Below are positions 17,510-25,855 of a stretch of DNA of 64,000 nucleotides, in pieces. The notes under the pieces are model-generated. The model was not told the DNA's origin and did no database searches. It saw only the letters and a list, made by a program, of their open reading frames with translations. Within the stretch, counting starts at the first letter, position 1; every line of letters starts with the position of its first letter. This DNA comes from Pedobacter zeaxanthinifaciens (GTDB taxonomy: Bacteria > Bacteroidota > Bacteroidia > Sphingobacteriales > Sphingobacteriaceae), in contig NZ_QMHP01000002.1 of the NCBI RefSeq assembly GCF_003313335.1, positions 186,001 to 250,000 on the forward strand, written 5' to 3'. The position numbers and the translations under genes were made by a program.

Positions 17510-17558
17510 TAGTGGACTTGGTCATTCCAGTGTCGGTTGGGATCTTAACGGGCTACAT

Positions 17559-18755
17559 TTGATAAGGCAAAAAGTATTACTGCTATCAATTGCATTTCTA
17601 GTTGTTTCTTGTCAAAGTAAACCTCATAAAGACCATCATGATATTGGTAAAATTAAAATAGATGATAGCCTTAGAGCGTTGATAGCACCGTCAAATGAGC
17701 AGGCAATAACAAAAGTGCAGGCTGTAACAGCAACTTACGAGTCGAAAATTTTTACCGTCGAAGCGCAAGGGATGATCAATTACGATACCCGAAGTAAAGT
17801 TAACGTGGCTAGCCGTGTTGGTGGCCGTTTGGAGCGACTGCATGTAAAATACAATTATCAGCCTATTAAAAAAGGTCAGTTGCTTTTTGAAATTTATGCG
17901 CCAGATTTGACGGCTGCCCAACAGGAGTTGATTTACCTTTCGCAAAATACTAACGATACGCAATTGATGGCCAAAGCTAAACAACGTTTACTGTTGCTAG
18001 GCTTAACTCAGCAAACGATAGCACAAATTATTCGCAGTAAAAAGGTGAATTATCGTGTGCCTGTTTATAGTCCGGCGGATGGTTATATTTTGGAGCAACA
18101 GGTAGCTAATTTACCACAAAGCAATCAGGTAGCTGCAAGCAACAGCGGCGACGGTGGCATGTCGGGTATGGGTGCTTCAAGTGCTGAAACTGAAAGTGCG
18201 AGTACTACAACTCAGGTGCAAAACACAGCGTTACTTTTGAGGGAAGGCCAATACGTTAGTGCTGGTCAAAGTTTGTTCACTATTTATAAGGCTGATCAAC
18301 TGGTGGCAGAATTTACCTTAAAACCAGAAGTAAGTAAGGCGATTAAAAAAGGAACAAAGTTGGCATTCTACAAAACTGCTAATAAAGAAGCTACATTTCG
18401 AACAGCCACCATAGGATTGATAGAACCGGTTGTAAAATCGGGTGAAAACTTTGCATTGGCCAGAGTTTATATCGGCAAAAATGCATGGAGGGTCGGTGAT
18501 GTTTTGACTGCAAAAATTCCCGTTTTAGTACCGCAAAGCTATTGGCTGCCTGCATCGGCGGTAGTGAATGTTGGTGCTGAAAGTGTGGTATTCAGAAAAG
18601 AAAATGGCGTTTTTGTAGCAGTGCCGGTAAATACAGGAATTAAAGTTGCTGGCTTAGTGCAAATTCAGCAGCGTATTGATGGCTGGCAGGTTGCCAAAGA
18701 AGCAGCTTACTTGGTGGATAGCGAAAGCTTCATCAGCACTAAAACTAAACAATAA
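17559..18755 (+). CDS. RND periplasmic adaptor (CusB/CzcB-type lipoprotein), first of two
   Basis: Membrane fusion proteins link the RND permease to the outer-membrane channel. A lipobox (FLVVSC) follows a short hydrophobic stretch; TTG 17559 gives MIRQKVLLLSIAFLVVSC, an ideal lipoprotein signal, while ATG 17487 would add a 24-residue hydrophilic leader overlapping the channel gene. The lipoyl/barrel-sandwich half RVGGRLERLHVKYNYQPIKKGQLLFEIYAPDL, the helical hairpin QQELIYLSQN..., a flexible Gly/Ser/Met insert (SGDGGMSGMGASSAE) and the second half YVSAGQSLFTIYKADQ are visible. A second adaptor gene follows, so the pump may use hetero-adaptors. Confidence 0.88.
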   Translation: MIRQKVLLLSIAFLVVSCQSKPHKDHHDIGKIKIDDSLRALIAPSNEQAITKVQAVTATYESKIFTVEAQGMINYDTRSKVNVASRVGGRLERLHVKYNYQPIKKGQLLFEIYAPDLTAAQQELIYLSQNTNDTQLMAKAKQRLLLLGLTQQTIAQIIRSKKVNYRVPVYSPADGYILEQQVANLPQSNQVAASNSGDGGMSGMGASSAETESASTTTQVQNTALLLREGQYVSAGQSLFTIYKADQLVAEFTLKPEVSKAIKKGTKLAFYKTANKEATFRTATIGLIEPVVKSGENFALARVYIGKNAWRVGDVLTAKIPVLVPQSYWLPASAVVNVGAESVVFRKENGVFVAVPVNTGIKVAGLVQIQQRIDGWQVAKEAAYLVDSESFISTKTKQ

Positions 18756-18780
18756 CATTGGTTAAACTCAGCAAGCTAAA

Positions 18781-20025
18781 ATGGAAAAGATAGCGAGATC
18801 ATCATCAATGCAAATGATAAAAATAAAATACATTGGTTTAATTTTTGGCTTTTTTGCCCTAATAATGGGTTGTACTACAGATCAAAAAAGTAGCCAGAAA
18901 GCAGCGGAACAACAGCAACAAACCTACACTTGTCCAATGCATCCGCAGGTAATCAAACATGAAATGGGCACCTGTCCAATTTGTGCGATGGATTTAGTGC
19001 CGTTTGAGAAAAATAGTGACAATAAAAGCATCAAGCTTGATGCTCAACGCCAATTACTTGCAAACATTAGCACTGCGAAAATTGGCGAAGGCGGAAGTTT
19101 GGCGGATATTGCGAATGAAAGTGTGCTGAATGGTCGTTTAGTGCTTGATCCGCAACAGAGCAACTACATTTCTGCGAAAGTAGCAGGTAGAATTGAGGAG
19201 TTGTTTGTAAGGGAAACAGGAGTGATCATATCCAAAGGACAGCCTTTGTACCGTTTATATTCAGAGCAATTAGCTACGCTGCAGCAAGAGTATTTAATGG
19301 CCTTGGCGCAACAAAAACAATTTGCTGGAGATAAGCTGGAACAACAGTTGGTAGCTTCTGCTAAACAAAAATTGCTGCTGTACGGTCAAACCGAAAGTCA
19401 GCTAAAGCAATTGAGCAAAACACAACAAAAAAATCCCTTAGTTACCGTGTTTGCAAACCAGAGCGGCACTGTAGCAGAGTTGAGCGTTACGCAAGGGCAG
19501 TACGTTGCCGAAGGTAGCCCCATCATGAGGTTAGAGGGGTACCAGCGTTTGTGGGTGGAGGCGGATGCCTATCCTAAAGAGTTAGAAAATATCAAACCAA
19601 ACCAGCAGCTGAAGGTAGTAGTTAGCGGTTGGGAAAATGAACCGCAGTTGATGAAGGTGGAGTTCATTAATCCTTCCTTACAAACTGGAACTCAGCTTAC
19701 CCAAATTCGTGGTAGCATTGCAAACCCAAATGCTAAGTGGCAGCCTGGTTTACAGGTTAAAGTGATGTTGTTAACTGGTAACGCCAAGCAAGCGGGAATC
19801 AATTTACCTCTTGATGCAGTAATACAAGATGGCAAAGGCAAACATGTTTGGCTAAAAACCGGGAAAGATAGCTTTGAACCTGTGCCTGTGGTTACTGGTA
19901 AAGCCAATGCTAATAATATCAATATCACATCGGGTATCGCCACAGGCGATGAAGTTGTAGTTACAGGTGCTTACCTACTTTACAGCGAGTATGTTTTGAA
20001 ACGAGGGAAGCATCCACTCGGTTAA
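18781..20025 (+). CDS. RND periplasmic adaptor with N-terminal heavy-metal-binding domain, second of two
   Basis: Another CusB-type lipoprotein (lipobox ALIMGC near residue 31). It differs from the first in carrying a heavy-metal-binding domain YTCPMHPQV...GTCPICAMDLVPFE at about residues 48-77, the Cys/His/Met motif found in CusB- and CopB-related proteins. The adaptor body follows: KVAGRIEELFVRETGVIISKGQPLYRLYSEQL, hairpin, and TQGQYVAEGSPIMRLEGYQRLWVEADAYPKEL. ATG 18814 would give a tighter lipoprotein signal than ATG 18781. It likely receives metal and hands it to the pump. It is followed by the DUF3347 protein. Confidence 0.92.
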   Translation: MEKIARSSSMQMIKIKYIGLIFGFFALIMGCTTDQKSSQKAAEQQQQTYTCPMHPQVIKHEMGTCPICAMDLVPFEKNSDNKSIKLDAQRQLLANISTAKIGEGGSLADIANESVLNGRLVLDPQQSNYISAKVAGRIEELFVRETGVIISKGQPLYRLYSEQLATLQQEYLMALAQQKQFAGDKLEQQLVASAKQKLLLYGQTESQLKQLSKTQQKNPLVTVFANQSGTVAELSVTQGQYVAEGSPIMRLEGYQRLWVEADAYPKELENIKPNQQLKVVVSGWENEPQLMKVEFINPSLQTGTQLTQIRGSIANPNAKWQPGLQVKVMLLTGNAKQAGINLPLDAVIQDGKGKHVWLKTGKDSFEPVPVVTGKANANNINITSGIATGDEVVVTGAYLLYSEYVLKRGKHPLG

Positions 20026-20086
20026 TCTCAAGTAATAAATTAATTCTCTTTCAGTGTTTTAAAATCAAAAATTAATATCAAATCAG

Positions 20087-20611
20087 ATGAAAAGATATCA
20101 GGTTTTAGGTTTGTTGCTACTCGTATTTGCGGCATGTACCAATCAAAAAGTTGAAGATAAAAAAGAGGTTCCAGTTAAAAAGCAAGTAGTCATTAATACC
20201 GATGCAGTGTTGGTTAAAAATGATCAATTAAACGCCGCATACCAACAATACCTTTTACTGAGCGATGCTTTGGTGAATTCGGACATGGCTACAGCCAAAG
20301 AGGCTAGCATGGCTTTGGAACTTGGAGCAAAAGCGATAAACGGAGGAAGTTTGATAGCTAACTTAGCTGCTAAAATTACCGCCAGTGCCAATTTAGAGGT
20401 TCAGCGAAGCTTATTCGCTCAATTAAGTGATGAAATGATTGCTAAAGTGAGGCAAACGGGGCTAAAATCGGGTGAGGTTTATGTGGAGTTTTGCCCTATG
20501 GCTTTGAACGATAAAGGTGCGTTTTGGTTGAGCAATCAAAAGCAAATTAAAAATCCTTACTACGGCGAAAGCATGTTGGACTGTGGCGAAGTAAAGGAAA
20601 CTTTAAAGTAG
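20087..20611 (+). CDS. DUF3347 lipoprotein of the metal efflux operon
   Basis: A 174-aa lipoprotein (lipobox VFAAC near residue 18). The C-terminal VYVEFCPMALNDKGAFWLSNQKQIKNPYYGESMLDCGEV segment with two conserved cysteines and a methionine is the DUF3347 signature. Such proteins occur at the end of Cus-type operons in Bacteroidota and are sometimes fused to adaptors, so a periplasmic copper-binding role is likely. It is the last gene of this operon; the next gene is convergent. Confidence 0.88.
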   Translation: MKRYQVLGLLLLVFAACTNQKVEDKKEVPVKKQVVINTDAVLVKNDQLNAAYQQYLLLSDALVNSDMATAKEASMALELGAKAINGGSLIANLAAKITASANLEVQRSLFAQLSDEMIAKVRQTGLKSGEVYVEFCPMALNDKGAFWLSNQKQIKNPYYGESMLDCGEVKETLK

Positions 20612-20651
20612 CAATGCAATAGCGTTATTTGCTGCTTCAAAGTTAAATCAA

Positions 20652-21041
20652 TCATTTTATTTTGATGTAATGAATTTCTGTACCGTCTACAGCTACCGGC
20701 GCATTGTTGAAAATGATCAGCTTATTTCCGCTTACCTTAACGTATTGCTTAAAAGCATCGCCTTTGCCATTAAAAACAATTCTTGGATCACCATCCCATG
20801 ATTTTTCGGTCGTGATTTCGTAGGTGCCATTGTCAACAATTTTTCCATCTAATTCACTTTCAAATTTGTCTTTGGTAAATCTTAGGGTTAAGTTCAAATT
20901 TGTAACGGTAGGCTGAAAACCTCCAATAGTAGTAACATGCTGCCAAGTGCCCACAATGCCATTTTGTGTGCTTTCTTTTTTGCAAGATAGGCTCAGTAAT
21001 AAGGTCAAAACCAGCACTAGCGAAGTAAGTCGTCTTTTCAT
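20652..21041 (-). CDS. Small lipocalin-like lipoprotein
   Basis: A 129-aa lipoprotein (lipobox LLLSLSC, then KKESTQNGIVGTWQHVTTIGG). The GxW motif at the start of the mature part and the run of short beta strands (LTLRFTKDKFESELDG, GTYEITTE, KLIIFN) resemble lipocalin-like domains of Bacteroidota. The start at 21041 is chosen since the longer frame to 21074 adds a charged leader before the signal. Ligand unknown. Single gene, convergent with the efflux operon. Confidence 0.7.
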   Translation of the reverse strand: MKRRLTSLVLVLTLLLSLSCKKESTQNGIVGTWQHVTTIGGFQPTVTNLNLTLRFTKDKFESELDGKIVDNGTYEITTEKSWDGDPRIVFNGKGDAFKQYVKVSGNKLIIFNNAPVAVDGTEIHYIKIK

Positions 21042-21112
21042 ATTTGTTCTTTTATACACTATACGTAAGATCAAAATAAAACGCTACAAATTTAGATTAA
21101 CCAAACGGTCAT

Positions 21113-22078
21113 TTACCTCACTTGAAACTTCTCCCTATACTGCGTAGGGGTCATGCCCACACTTTTTTTAAACAGCTTTCGGAAAGCTTTAGGGTCATTA
21201 TAGCCGGAGCTGTAAATTATTTCATTCATTTGCTGATTGGTTTTTTCCAGCAATTTTTTCGCTGCTTCAATGCGTGTTTGCTGTAAATATTCAATAGGAG
21301 TGATGCCCGTTATTTGCTTAAAACGACGCACAATGTTCCTTCTGCTCGACGGAATATCCTTAATGAGCTCCTCAATAGTTGCCGCATCTTGATAGTTTTG
21401 CTCAATTTTTTGCTGGGCAATGGCTACTAGTTCGTCTGCATGATCTTTAGAGGGTTGAAAGGTACTGAAATAGGATTGATTGTCCCTATCCATATCTATC
21501 GCAAAAATCTTGGCAATTCTAATGGCCATTTCTTTACCACAGTATTCGTGTACCAAATGCAACAATAAATGAAATGAAGAAGTAGCGCCGCCGCTGGTGT
21601 ACAACCGGTCATCCTGAGTTACAGTTTTATCAGATTTTAGCTTTACCAAAGGGAAGGCATTTGCAAATCCGTTGCTGGCATCCACGTGTGTGGTAGCTAT
21701 TTTGCCGTTGAGCAATCCGGTAGCGCCAAGTAAAAATGCTCCGGTACAAAAGCTTCCTAAGCAGGCACCATTTTGATATTGTTTCACTAAATGTGGGATG
21801 TTCTCGTAGTTGGCAGTTAAGGTGGCCCGCATATCATCTGAGGTAAAAGCCGGGATAAAAACCATGTCCATTAAAGGTGCATCTTTGAATTTCGTTAATG
21901 GATACCCTAATGCCTGATGGTTTGAAGTATTTGTATCGCCATCTAGCAAAATCAATTCAAACAGAGGTGATTTTTGTGCTGCAATGTAAAATTTGTTGAC
22001 GGTTTCAAAAACCTCAAGTATGGCAGCAACGCTCAATAACTTATAATCTTTACTTAAAAGAAGCCCTATTTTTTTCAT
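21113..22078 (-). CDS. GlxA family AraC-type regulator (DJ-1/PfpI plus AraC HTH)
   Basis: The N-terminal half is a DJ-1/PfpI-like domain (MKKIGLLLSKDYKLLSVAAILEVFE..., nucleophile-elbow-like GSFCTGAFLLGATGLL). The C-terminal ~100 residues are an AraC double helix-turn-helix (IEELIKDIPSSRRNIVRRFKQITGITPIEYLQQTRIEAAKKLLE and IIYSSGYNDPKAFRKLFKKSVGMTPTQYREKF). Such regulators often control a nearby stress or catabolic gene. The divergent run of DinB, OsmC and SRPBCC genes from 22200 is the natural target candidate. Confidence 0.92.
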   Translation of the reverse strand: MKKIGLLLSKDYKLLSVAAILEVFETVNKFYIAAQKSPLFELILLDGDTNTSNHQALGYPLTKFKDAPLMDMVFIPAFTSDDMRATLTANYENIPHLVKQYQNGACLGSFCTGAFLLGATGLLNGKIATTHVDASNGFANAFPLVKLKSDKTVTQDDRLYTSGGATSSFHLLLHLVHEYCGKEMAIRIAKIFAIDMDRDNQSYFSTFQPSKDHADELVAIAQQKIEQNYQDAATIEELIKDIPSSRRNIVRRFKQITGITPIEYLQQTRIEAAKKLLEKTNQQMNEIIYSSGYNDPKAFRKLFKKSVGMTPTQYREKFQVR

Positions 22079-22199
22079 CGTTCATGTATTGGTTAGCCTA
22101 AAATACAAAATTGTCTCAAATGCCCCCTAACTTTGCCTTTAATACCTATCAACATCGCCCAAAATTGAAACTAACTTAGTGGATATTAAATGGGTAGAT

Positions 22200-22700
22200 A
22201 TGGAAATTAAACCAATAAGCAACCGCATGTACGGTTTTTTGGTGCTGTATGATATGCACACCTCTTTTTATCACAAGGCATTGGATGGCATTAATGATGC
22301 TGATGCTTTAAAACGATTGGATACCAAGGCAAATCACGTAGCCTGGTTGGCCGGAAGTTTACTACAGGAAAGGTTTGAGTTAGCCAATCTGTTAGGAATT
22401 CCGATGAATGCTAGCAGCAACGAGCTTTTTAAACATCATCAAGGAATTAAAGATGGCTTGGAATATCCAAAATTGCCGGTTTATCAACGGGAATGGGACC
22501 AAATTTCGCCGCTGCTAAGGGAAAAGTTGATGACAGTTACCGATGAAGAATTGGATAAAGTGATTCATTTTGAAGTGGAACAGATGAGTTTTCCCTTGTT
22601 TGAAATGTTAAGTTTCAATACGTATAGGGAAGCAAACTGCATTGGGCAAATTGCGCTTTGGCGCCGATTGCTTGGTTATGAGGGAATGAAATACATGTAA
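22200..22700 (+). CDS. DinB-like helical bundle protein
   Basis: A 166-aa protein predicted to be mostly helical. HVAWLAGSLLQERFELANLLG resembles the second helix of DinB/YfiT-type four-helix bundles with a metal-site histidine, and the C-terminal FNTYREANCIGQIALWRRLLG matches the last helix, although the usual HxxxH there is changed. ATG 22200 is preferred to the GTG at 22179. It stands first in a run of four closely spaced genes divergent from the GlxA-type regulator. Enzymatic role unknown; thiol-dependent transferase activity is typical of the wider family. Confidence 0.75.
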   Translation: MEIKPISNRMYGFLVLYDMHTSFYHKALDGINDADALKRLDTKANHVAWLAGSLLQERFELANLLGIPMNASSNELFKHHQGIKDGLEYPKLPVYQREWDQISPLLREKLMTVTDEELDKVIHFEVEQMSFPLFEMLSFNTYREANCIGQIALWRRLLGYEGMKYM

Positions 22701-22703
22701 ATT

Positions 22704-23222
22704 ATGGAAAATAATCACACAATTGCTGCAGAGCTAGCAACAGCATTTACTGACTTGGAAAAATCAGTACTACGGTTTAATCGTACACAGTTTAACACTA
22801 AACCGGCGGATCAAAGTTGGTCGGCAGCTATGGTAGTACAACACTTAATTTTAGCTGGCAAAGGAATTGACCAAGTGTTGTTAGGCAACACCAAACCAAC
22901 ATCCGGCGCAGCCGATCAAAAGGTGGAAACAATTAGAAATATCCTGCTGGATTTTAACGCTAAATACAATTCACCACCATTTATCGAGCCCAAAGATCAG
23001 CATTACGAACAGGAAGAACAATTACAGCAACTACAGCAAATTGTTGATACGATATTGCCAATTTTGCCCAATTTGGATTTGAGCGCAACCTGTCTTGATT
23101 TTGAATTTCCAGGACTAGGTCAAGTTACTCGATTGGAACTTATCAGCTTTTTAATTTATCATACACAGCGTCACACACATCAGCTTAATAATATGTTTAA
23201 GGTATTGGCAACAGCGGTGTAA
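22704..23222 (+). CDS. DinB family protein
   Basis: A 172-aa DinB/YfiT-type four-helix bundle. WSAAMVVQHLILAGKGIDQVL holds the first metal histidine and IYHTQRHTHQLNNMFKVL the C-terminal HxxxH pair that binds a divalent metal in this superfamily. It starts three bases after the preceding gene, so the two are co-transcribed. These proteins are thought to be metal-dependent thiol transferases or detoxification enzymes; the substrate is not evident. Confidence 0.88.
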   Translation: MENNHTIAAELATAFTDLEKSVLRFNRTQFNTKPADQSWSAAMVVQHLILAGKGIDQVLLGNTKPTSGAADQKVETIRNILLDFNAKYNSPPFIEPKDQHYEQEEQLQQLQQIVDTILPILPNLDLSATCLDFEFPGLGQVTRLELISFLIYHTQRHTHQLNNMFKVLATAV

Positions 23223-23260
23223 TTTAGTTGGCGAAAAGTAGTCTAAGTTTAAAAACGGCT

Positions 23261-23731
23261 ATGGATAAATATCATCATTACAAATTAACCACCAGCTGGA
23301 CTGGAAATAAAGGTTCGGGTACAAGTAATTATAAAGCGTACGATAGAAGTTACCACATTGTCATCAACGGCAAACAAACTATTGAAGGTTCATCTGATCC
23401 AGCATTTAGGGGAGATCCCAGCAAACATAACCCCGAAGAAATGCTGCTCGGTGCGCTATCTTCCTGTCACATGCTTTGGTATCTGCATTTATGTGCCGAA
23501 GCTGGAGTTGTAGTGGTAAACTATACGGACGAAGCTACAGGAAAGATGGTAGAAACGACAAATGGTGGTGGTAAATTTGAAGAGGTGATTTTAAATCCAA
23601 AGGTAACGGTAACTGAAGCTGCCATGGTAAGCAAAGCCAATCATTTGCATCGTAAAGCTAGTGAACTTTGTTTCATTGCTAATTCTGTCAACTTCCCCGT
23701 AAATCACCATCCTGTTTGTTTGGTGCACTAA
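23261..23731 (+). CDS. OsmC family protein
   Basis: OsmC/Ohr proteins reduce organic hydroperoxides with a reactive cysteine. Visible are PEEMLLGALSSCHMLWYLHLCAEAGV with the peroxidatic-type cysteine in LSSCH, and the C-terminal FIANSVNFPVNHHPVCLVH. ATG 23261 gives MDKYHHYKLTTSWTGN, the normal OsmC start; the frame can be extended to a TTG at 23228 but this seems unneeded. It lies between DinB and SRPBCC genes in a likely operon. In OsmC-type members the second Cys sits in the central helix; here the second candidate is LHLC or the C-terminal PVC, so the exact redox pair is uncertain. Confidence 0.88.
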   Translation: MDKYHHYKLTTSWTGNKGSGTSNYKAYDRSYHIVINGKQTIEGSSDPAFRGDPSKHNPEEMLLGALSSCHMLWYLHLCAEAGVVVVNYTDEATGKMVETTNGGGKFEEVILNPKVTVTEAAMVSKANHLHRKASELCFIANSVNFPVNHHPVCLVH

Positions 23732-23745
23732 TTGAATTAAATCTT

Positions 23746-24183
23746 ATGGAAAATTATAGCATCACGCTATCAGTAAAATCAACAGCGGCGCAAGTATTTA
23801 GCGCTTTAACGCAGCACATCCCGCTTTGGTGGACAAGCGCTTACCAAGGTTCTGCTGCCAACGTGGGAGATCAGTTTACAATAAAATTTGGCGACAACGT
23901 TGTGAAAACCATGGAAGTGGTGAGCCTCGTAGAACCAACAAAAGTGGTTTGGCTGGTGAAAGAAGCACTTATTGATATTCCGCAACTTCAAAATAAGGCA
24001 GAGTGGGCGGGTACTACAATCAGTTGGCTGATAGAGGATGATGGAGACAGAACCTGGCTGAATTTAGAGCATATAGGGCTAACCCAAGCTTTCGAATGTT
24101 TTGATATCTGCACCGCAGGTTGGTTGCAGTTTACAGAAAGCCTCAAAAAATTCATCGAAACTGGTCAAGGAAATCCTTATTAG
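23746..24183 (+). CDS. SRPBCC (AHSA1-like) domain protein
   Basis: A 145-aa START/AHSA1-like protein. MENYSITLSVKSTAAQVFSALTQHIPLWWTSAYQG is the usual first strand and helix, followed by GDQFTIKFGDNVVKTMEVVSLVEPTKVVWLV and the long C-terminal helix GWLQFTESLKKFIETG. The fold makes a hydrophobic pocket; no catalytic role is clear. ATG 23746 fits the family; the frame can extend to 23716 into the OsmC gene. Last gene of the run; a short-period repeat tract follows directly after the stop. Confidence 0.85.
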   Translation: MENYSITLSVKSTAAQVFSALTQHIPLWWTSAYQGSAANVGDQFTIKFGDNVVKTMEVVSLVEPTKVVWLVKEALIDIPQLQNKAEWAGTTISWLIEDDGDRTWLNLEHIGLTQAFECFDICTAGWLQFTESLKKFIETGQGNPY

Positions 24184-24292
24184 TTTATTGGTTTATTGGT
24201 TCACTTGTTCATTGGTTCACTTGTTCACTTGTTCATTGGTTCAGTTGTTCATTGGTTCATTGGTTCACTTGTTCATTGGTTGACTTGTTCAT
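24184..24292. repeat. Short-period tandem repeat (8-bp words)
   Basis: Alternating words ATTGGTTC and ACTTGTTC (with CAGTTGTTC, TGACTTGTTC variants) fill about 110 bases directly after the SRPBCC stop. All overlapping frames here are low-complexity. It is followed by TTAACCATTAAtcATTAAC words near 24320-24350. Same kind of word repeats occur at 52257-52400 and 60650-60840. Confidence 0.85.
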
Positions 24293-24460
24293 TGAGATTT
24301 GATTATTGGAATTTGCTCGTTAACCATTAATCATTAACAATTAACCATTAAAATCGCTTGTGTCCCAAAACACCCCTAAAATTGACGTGTTCGGCAACGA
24401 ACCACAGCGGCGTCCAGCTTTAAATTTGTACTAACATGTATCAAATCAAAACAATAAACT

Positions 24461-24922
24461 ATGGTAATTAATCCTTATTTAAACTTTAATGGCAATGCCG
24501 AAGAAGTTTTCAATTTCTACAAAGGTATTTTTGGTGGCGATTTTCCTTTCGTAATGCGTTTCAACGAGATGCCTACTGATGCCGCCGATGGTGAAGGTTG
24601 TGCTGGCGACGGAATTCCTGAAGGAGATCAAAATGGAATTATGCATATATCGCTGCCTGTGGGAACTACCATGTTAATGGCTAGCGATGTGCCTTCCAAT
24701 ATGCCGCCAGCAACCTCAGGATCTAATATATCGCTTTGCATAAGTATGGATAGCCGGGCTGAAGCCGACAGCGTTTTTAATGCTTTAAGCGACGGGGGAA
24801 CTGTGGTGATGCCTATGGCCGACCAATTTTGGGGCGATTATTACGGAATGTTGGTAGACAAATATCAAATTCAGTGGATGATTAGTTTCAACGCAGCACA
24901 AGACGGTAAAAACGGTAAATAG
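24461..24922 (+). CDS. VOC family protein, PhnB-like
   Basis: A 153-aa PhnB/3-demethylubiquinone-methyltransferase-like member of the vicinal oxygen chelate superfamily. INPYLNFNGNAEEVFNFYKGIFGGDF is the family start, and WGDYYGMLVDKYQIQWMISF the typical end. Such proteins usually lack a proven enzymatic role. Separated by a terminator from the next VOC gene. Confidence 0.9.
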   Translation: MVINPYLNFNGNAEEVFNFYKGIFGGDFPFVMRFNEMPTDAADGEGCAGDGIPEGDQNGIMHISLPVGTTMLMASDVPSNMPPATSGSNISLCISMDSRAEADSVFNALSDGGTVVMPMADQFWGDYYGMLVDKYQIQWMISFNAAQDGKNGK

Positions 24923-24934
24923 CCAAATACTTTC

Positions 24935-24983
24935 GATCTACTTAAAGCTTCCACAATTGAAAGTGTTTAAGTAGATCTTTTTT
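24935..24983 (+). terminator. Intrinsic terminator after the PhnB-like gene
   Basis: GATCTACTTAAA (24935-24946) and TTTAAGTAGATC (24966-24977) form a perfect 12-bp stem followed by six T residues. Confidence 0.85.
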
Positions 24984-25021
24984 AATGCTTAACATCACCT
25001 CCACCATAAAAAAAATAAAAA

Positions 25022-25426
25022 ATGGCAAAGCAGATATTTGTAAATATTCCCGTAACCAATTTAGATAAATCTATTGCTTTTTATAAGCATTTGGGATTTT
25101 CGTTTAACCAACAATTTACCAATGAGAAAGCAACTTGCATGGTTATTTCGGAGCATATCATGGTCATGCTGCTAAGCAACGAATTTTTCCAAACCTTTAC
25201 ACCAAAGCCCATAGCTGATGCCAAAACAAGCACATCGGTAATCATTTGTATTTCTGCCGAGAGCAGAGAAGAAGTGGACCGCTATGTAAAGCTCGCAATT
25301 GAGGCGGGCGGTAAAGCTGATGTTCCAAAACAAGATTTGGGTTGGATGTACGGGCATGGTTTCGAAGATTTAGATGGCCACATGTGGGAACTCAGCTACA
25401 TGGATATGTCGGCCGTGCCGCAATAA
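25022..25426 (+). CDS. VOC family (glyoxalase/bleomycin resistance-like) protein
   Basis: A 134-aa VOC protein: IFVNIPVTNLDKSIAFYKHLGFSFN at the start, MVMLLSNEFFQTF in the middle and GFEDLDGHMWELSYMDMS at the end with a Glu/His metal-ligand pattern. Bacteroidota carry many such proteins; the substrate is unknown. It has its own leader after the terminator of the preceding gene. Confidence 0.9.
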   Translation: MAKQIFVNIPVTNLDKSIAFYKHLGFSFNQQFTNEKATCMVISEHIMVMLLSNEFFQTFTPKPIADAKTSTSVIICISAESREEVDRYVKLAIEAGGKADVPKQDLGWMYGHGFEDLDGHMWELSYMDMSAVPQ

Positions 25427-25429
25427 TAC

Positions 25430-25465
25430 AACCGCAATTTGTTCGTGTAGCGAATTGCTGGTTTT
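25430..25465 (+). terminator. Possible terminator after the second VOC gene
   Basis: AACCGCAATT and AATTGCTGGTT pair with one bulge, followed by TTT. The T-run is short, so this is a weak call. Confidence 0.4.
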
Positions 25466-25496
25466 AAACGTATATGATTAATTAGCCGATACATTC

Positions 25497-25787
25497 ATGC
25501 TCATATTTAAAACCAATGTTGATTCAACACTCGAAGCTGCCAAAATTATTAGGCACTTAGAACAATCTTTGCCTATTCCTATAAATGCTAATTTTGATTT
25601 GGACGATTGCGACCGTATCCTACGTTTGTATTCCACTTCACCTTTAGAGCCATTGGTAGGTAAAGTGCAGGAGCTGGTTAACTTAGTTGGTTTCAATGCC
25701 GAAATATTGCATGATGATGTCCTCACCGATGCCACTCCAAAGCAGCAACAGCCGCTCAGTTTGCAGTTGCTTTGCTCTATCATTTGA
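25497..25787 (+). CDS. Small conserved protein of unknown function
   Basis: A 96-aa protein, MLIFKTNVDSTLEAAKIIRHLEQSLP followed by NANFDLDDCDRILRLYS. The strand-helix-strand pattern (FKTNV, then a helix, then FDLDDCDRILRL) looks like a ferredoxin-like half resembling degenerate HMA-type proteins without metal cysteines. The C-terminal part (PKQQQPLSLQLLC) may be irregular. A minus-strand frame covering the same bases gives a Ser/Cys-rich sequence and is judged a shadow. Function not recognised. Confidence 0.6.
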   Translation: MLIFKTNVDSTLEAAKIIRHLEQSLPIPINANFDLDDCDRILRLYSTSPLEPLVGKVQELVNLVGFNAEILHDDVLTDATPKQQQPLSLQLLCSII

Positions 25788-25855
25788 GGATTATCATAAT
25801 TTATCAAACCTTTTTGCCGTTAAATCCTTAACTTTAAAACAAAGAATTGTAAGTT

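Noticed and set aside
24101..24302. Two overlapping small frames rich in Phe-Ile-Gly-Ser-Leu-Val-His
   Set aside because: They only translate the 8-base word repeat after the SRPBCC gene.
25478..25807. Minus-strand 109-aa frame over the small protein gene
   Set aside because: Ser/Cys-rich without recognisable pattern, and the plus-strand frame has a plausible fold pattern and fits the gene direction around it.
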